Part shown: positions 47,760 to 49,917 of the stretch, piece by piece
Numbering within the stretch: the first letter of the stretch is position 1
How the letters are laid out: the number at the start of each line of letters is the position of its first letter
Assembly (NCBI RefSeq): GCF_022712095.1
Contig: NZ_JALAHD010000133.1
Coordinates: forward strand, 1-49,917
Direction of reading: 5' to 3'
Length of the DNA stretch: 49,917 nucleotides
DNA from: Chryseobacterium sp.
GTDB taxonomy: Bacteria; Bacteroidota; Bacteroidia; Flavobacteriales; Weeksellaceae
Program-made: the position numbers and the translations under genes
The notes under the pieces: generated by a model
Databases searched by the model: none
What the model saw: the letters and a program-made list of their open reading frames with translations, nothing else
What the model was told of the DNA's origin: nothing

Positions 47760-49535
47760 TTATGGAGTATTGATTCCATTAAATTCCGCTTGTTTAATTG
47801 CCCATGCAAATATATTGGCAAAAATGATGGAGTTCTGAACAGACATACTTCCTGCTGTGTTTCCGTTTCCTGCCGTTCCATAAGCTTTTGGAACCGGAAG
47901 ATTATTAGTGTCTGTAGAAAACGGATAGGAAACATTGTTTACTATAGTCCCATTGGCATTAGGATTACTTAGGAATCCCCCATCTCCTGCGTAGAAGAGA
48001 TTCAATGAATTATGCTTAAACATCACCGTCCCTGAATAAGTAGTTGTAGAGTTGATCGCACTCGCAGGGCTATAGGTCGTCACATTAGAAATTCCGTCCA
48101 AGGCAACCGTAGCACTAGTATCTTCACCCCAATTCTTACCACGTACATCTCCAAAAGGACCATTCAGAATTTCATCATTATAATTGGCAAGACTATAAAC
48201 AGCACCTCCTGTATTTCTACCTACCGCAGTGATTCCAGGATTAGCAAATATTTTCTTCATTAAGTTTCCTATAGACGTAGGATCTTCCACTAGTGCAATT
48301 ACAACACCTCCTGCATTCAGATAATTAACAATTGCAGTAATTTCATTAGCCCCAGGAGCGTAAGGATATCCCATAATAACAATATCTGGTTTGGCATTCA
48401 GAGCCGCTACAATAGGAGCCTCACCAGCAGGATTAGTATGAGTAAAACCTTCAGATTTTACAATACTGTTTGCTAATGTTCCGAAATTAGCCTGAGTATC
48501 CAATACATTTCTGGAAGCATCTTCATAAGCACTATATCCATGATCTCCTGTTCCTCCTAAATGCACAATAGATTTCACCGGAATAACCACAATCACATCA
48601 ATAGTACATGTGGTAGAAACTCCCCCCTGGCTATCGGATGTTAAAATAAGTCTTTTAACTGTTGTGGACGAAGGTGTACCAGTCCCTGACAATGTAATAT
48701 TTTGATTTCCTGTTGACGTAAATACCCCTGATCCACTAAAAGAAATTCCATCCACAGTATTAGTTGTTATGGTATAACTCCCCAGTGCAGTTACATTTAC
48801 AGGTAAGGTAATGGTATTCGAAGAGTGAAGAGGAACACCTACACTATAAACTCCGTTTACAGTAGCACTTCCACAGCTCATAGTATAGGTACCGGAAGGG
48901 CTCAATACATCTACCGTAACCGAAGGTGTACAATTAACTTCTGTTCCATTTGCCACCAATTGAATATTATCCGTCTGAATATCCACAGGAGTACCTTGTC
49001 CCGGTATTTGAACAGCCTGAATACCTGTATTCAAAAATACTCCTGTCCCATAGAAATTATACCCGTTAGTTGTTGTCCCACTAATTGTATAATTCCCTAC
49101 TTTAGTAACATTTACCAAAATATTAAGATAATTGGAATTAGCCAATTCTTTTCCTTGTATATAGGTACCTCTAGCCTCTGAGTCAGAGCAATCTACAACA
49201 AATACCGCTTTTCCCAGTTGTCCGCAGACACTTTTCCATTCATCATCTGTGAAACTCCAATAATTAATACAATCCTCTGTAGTATTATAAATTGTTAATC
49301 CATCATCCGTAGCGCTATTAATGACTATCGCATCACGCTGAGCTTCTGTGAGACGAGGAATAAGGATTCCTTTATTGTTGCCTGAAGATACTACATCCAA
49401 TACTGTATTCGCATTGGGTGTATTTGTATTGATCCCTACAGCTCCATTTGTAGTTTGTGCATACGTTTTTCCAAAACTCCAGATAAGGAGTAAGAATAGG
49501 AAAACTCCAATTTTAGTAGATTTCGTTTTTACCAT
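47760..49535 (-). CDS. Secreted modular surface protein: tail-fibre-like N-terminus, two related beta modules, C-terminal amidotransferase-like fold
   Basis: 591 aa; AVGINTNTPNANTVLDVVSSGNNKGILIPRLTEAQRDAI; two GSYTITTNTVDGISFSGSGVF-type modules; KPDIVIMGYPYAPGANEITAIVNYLNAGGVVIALVEDP. Confidence 0.85.
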   Translation of the reverse strand: MVKTKSTKIGVFLFLLLIWSFGKTYAQTTNGAVGINTNTPNANTVLDVVSSGNNKGILIPRLTEAQRDAIVINSATDDGLTIYNTTEDCINYWSFTDDEWKSVCGQLGKAVFVVDCSDSEARGTYIQGKELANSNYLNILVNVTKVGNYTISGTTTNGYNFYGTGVFLNTGIQAVQIPGQGTPVDIQTDNIQLVANGTEVNCTPSVTVDVLSPSGTYTMSCGSATVNGVYSVGVPLHSSNTITLPVNVTALGSYTITTNTVDGISFSGSGVFTSTGNQNITLSGTGTPSSTTVKRLILTSDSQGGVSTTCTIDVIVVIPVKSIVHLGGTGDHGYSAYEDASRNVLDTQANFGTLANSIVKSEGFTHTNPAGEAPIVAALNAKPDIVIMGYPYAPGANEITAIVNYLNAGGVVIALVEDPTSIGNLMKKIFANPGITAVGRNTGGAVYSLANYNDEILNGPFGDVRGKNWGEDTSATVALDGISNVTTYSPASAINSTTTYSGTVMFKHNSLNLFYAGDGGFLSNPNANGTIVNNVSYPFSTDTNNLPVPKAYGTAGNGNTAGSMSVQNSIIFANIFAWAIKQAEFNGINTP

Positions 49536-49591
49536 TTCTAAACTATTATATATTATTTCTCTTAATTTATTTCTATCAGATGATTTTTAAT

Positions 49592-49609
49592 AATTTGATA
49601 TATCAAATT
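49592..49609. promoter_or_regulatory. Perfect 18-bp palindrome upstream of the 47760-49535 gene
   Basis: AATTTGATATATCAAATT. Confidence 0.35.
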
Positions 49610-49917
49610 GATGTTTTATTAAGAATACTTTAATACATTCAAGTTGAGGTACTGAGCGAAACCCATTATAACTGAAGATGAGACTAGTATATCTCAAGGA
49701 TAATCCGGATGGAAATAGGAAGTTCCAACACGGGTTTATCGCATAAAGAGTAATAAAGTTAAAAATCAATTCATCAATTTTTTGCGTTCTAAAATCTAAA
49801 ATTTCGTAATCAGAAAGCCATAATAGGGAAATAGCAGACCAACTACAGTAGTTCTTGATATTGCTGATAATACATCTTTCAAGTTTAAAATGTTAACTTA
49901 TAAGATGAACAAAAACA

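Noticed and set aside
49587-49769. 60-aa minus-strand ORF near the window end, possible gene remnant
   Set aside because: No motif recognised, surrounding frames interrupted; cannot distinguish from noncoding DNA.

Overview
This window looks like ordinary Bacteroidota/Flavobacteriia chromosome, most Chryseobacterium-like (AT-rich, TAnnTTTG-type -7 boxes, type IX secretion C-termini, XrtF). I support about 40 protein-coding genes and see no rRNA, tRNA, CRISPR array, insertion sequence or prophage. Housekeeping anchors are mfd, dnaB, rnhA, nadB, nadC, asd, sodA-type superoxide dismutase, rho and an MsbA-like ABC exporter. Accessory content includes three tandem 'QVGI..PSP...LDVNG' surface proteins, four large type IX secretion (type B CTD) modular adhesins flanking dnaB-rnhA, two TonB-dependent receptors (one with a DUF5689-like lipoprotein and a secreted DNase I-fold enzyme), an exosortase XrtF pair, and a compact AmgK-like / stand-alone RapZ C-terminal domain / MurU-like / LOG-like operon. 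The items most worth follow-up are (1) the RapZ-C domain embedded in an apparent cell-wall amino-sugar recycling operon divergent from XrtF, (2) a small secreted protein with two 16-aa repeats resembling the basic adaptor motif I associate with chlorella viruses, (3) a possible nucleic-acid/phosphate scavenging locus, and (4) mosaic domain pairing in the adhesin cluster. All product calls come from reading the sequence; no database searches were run.
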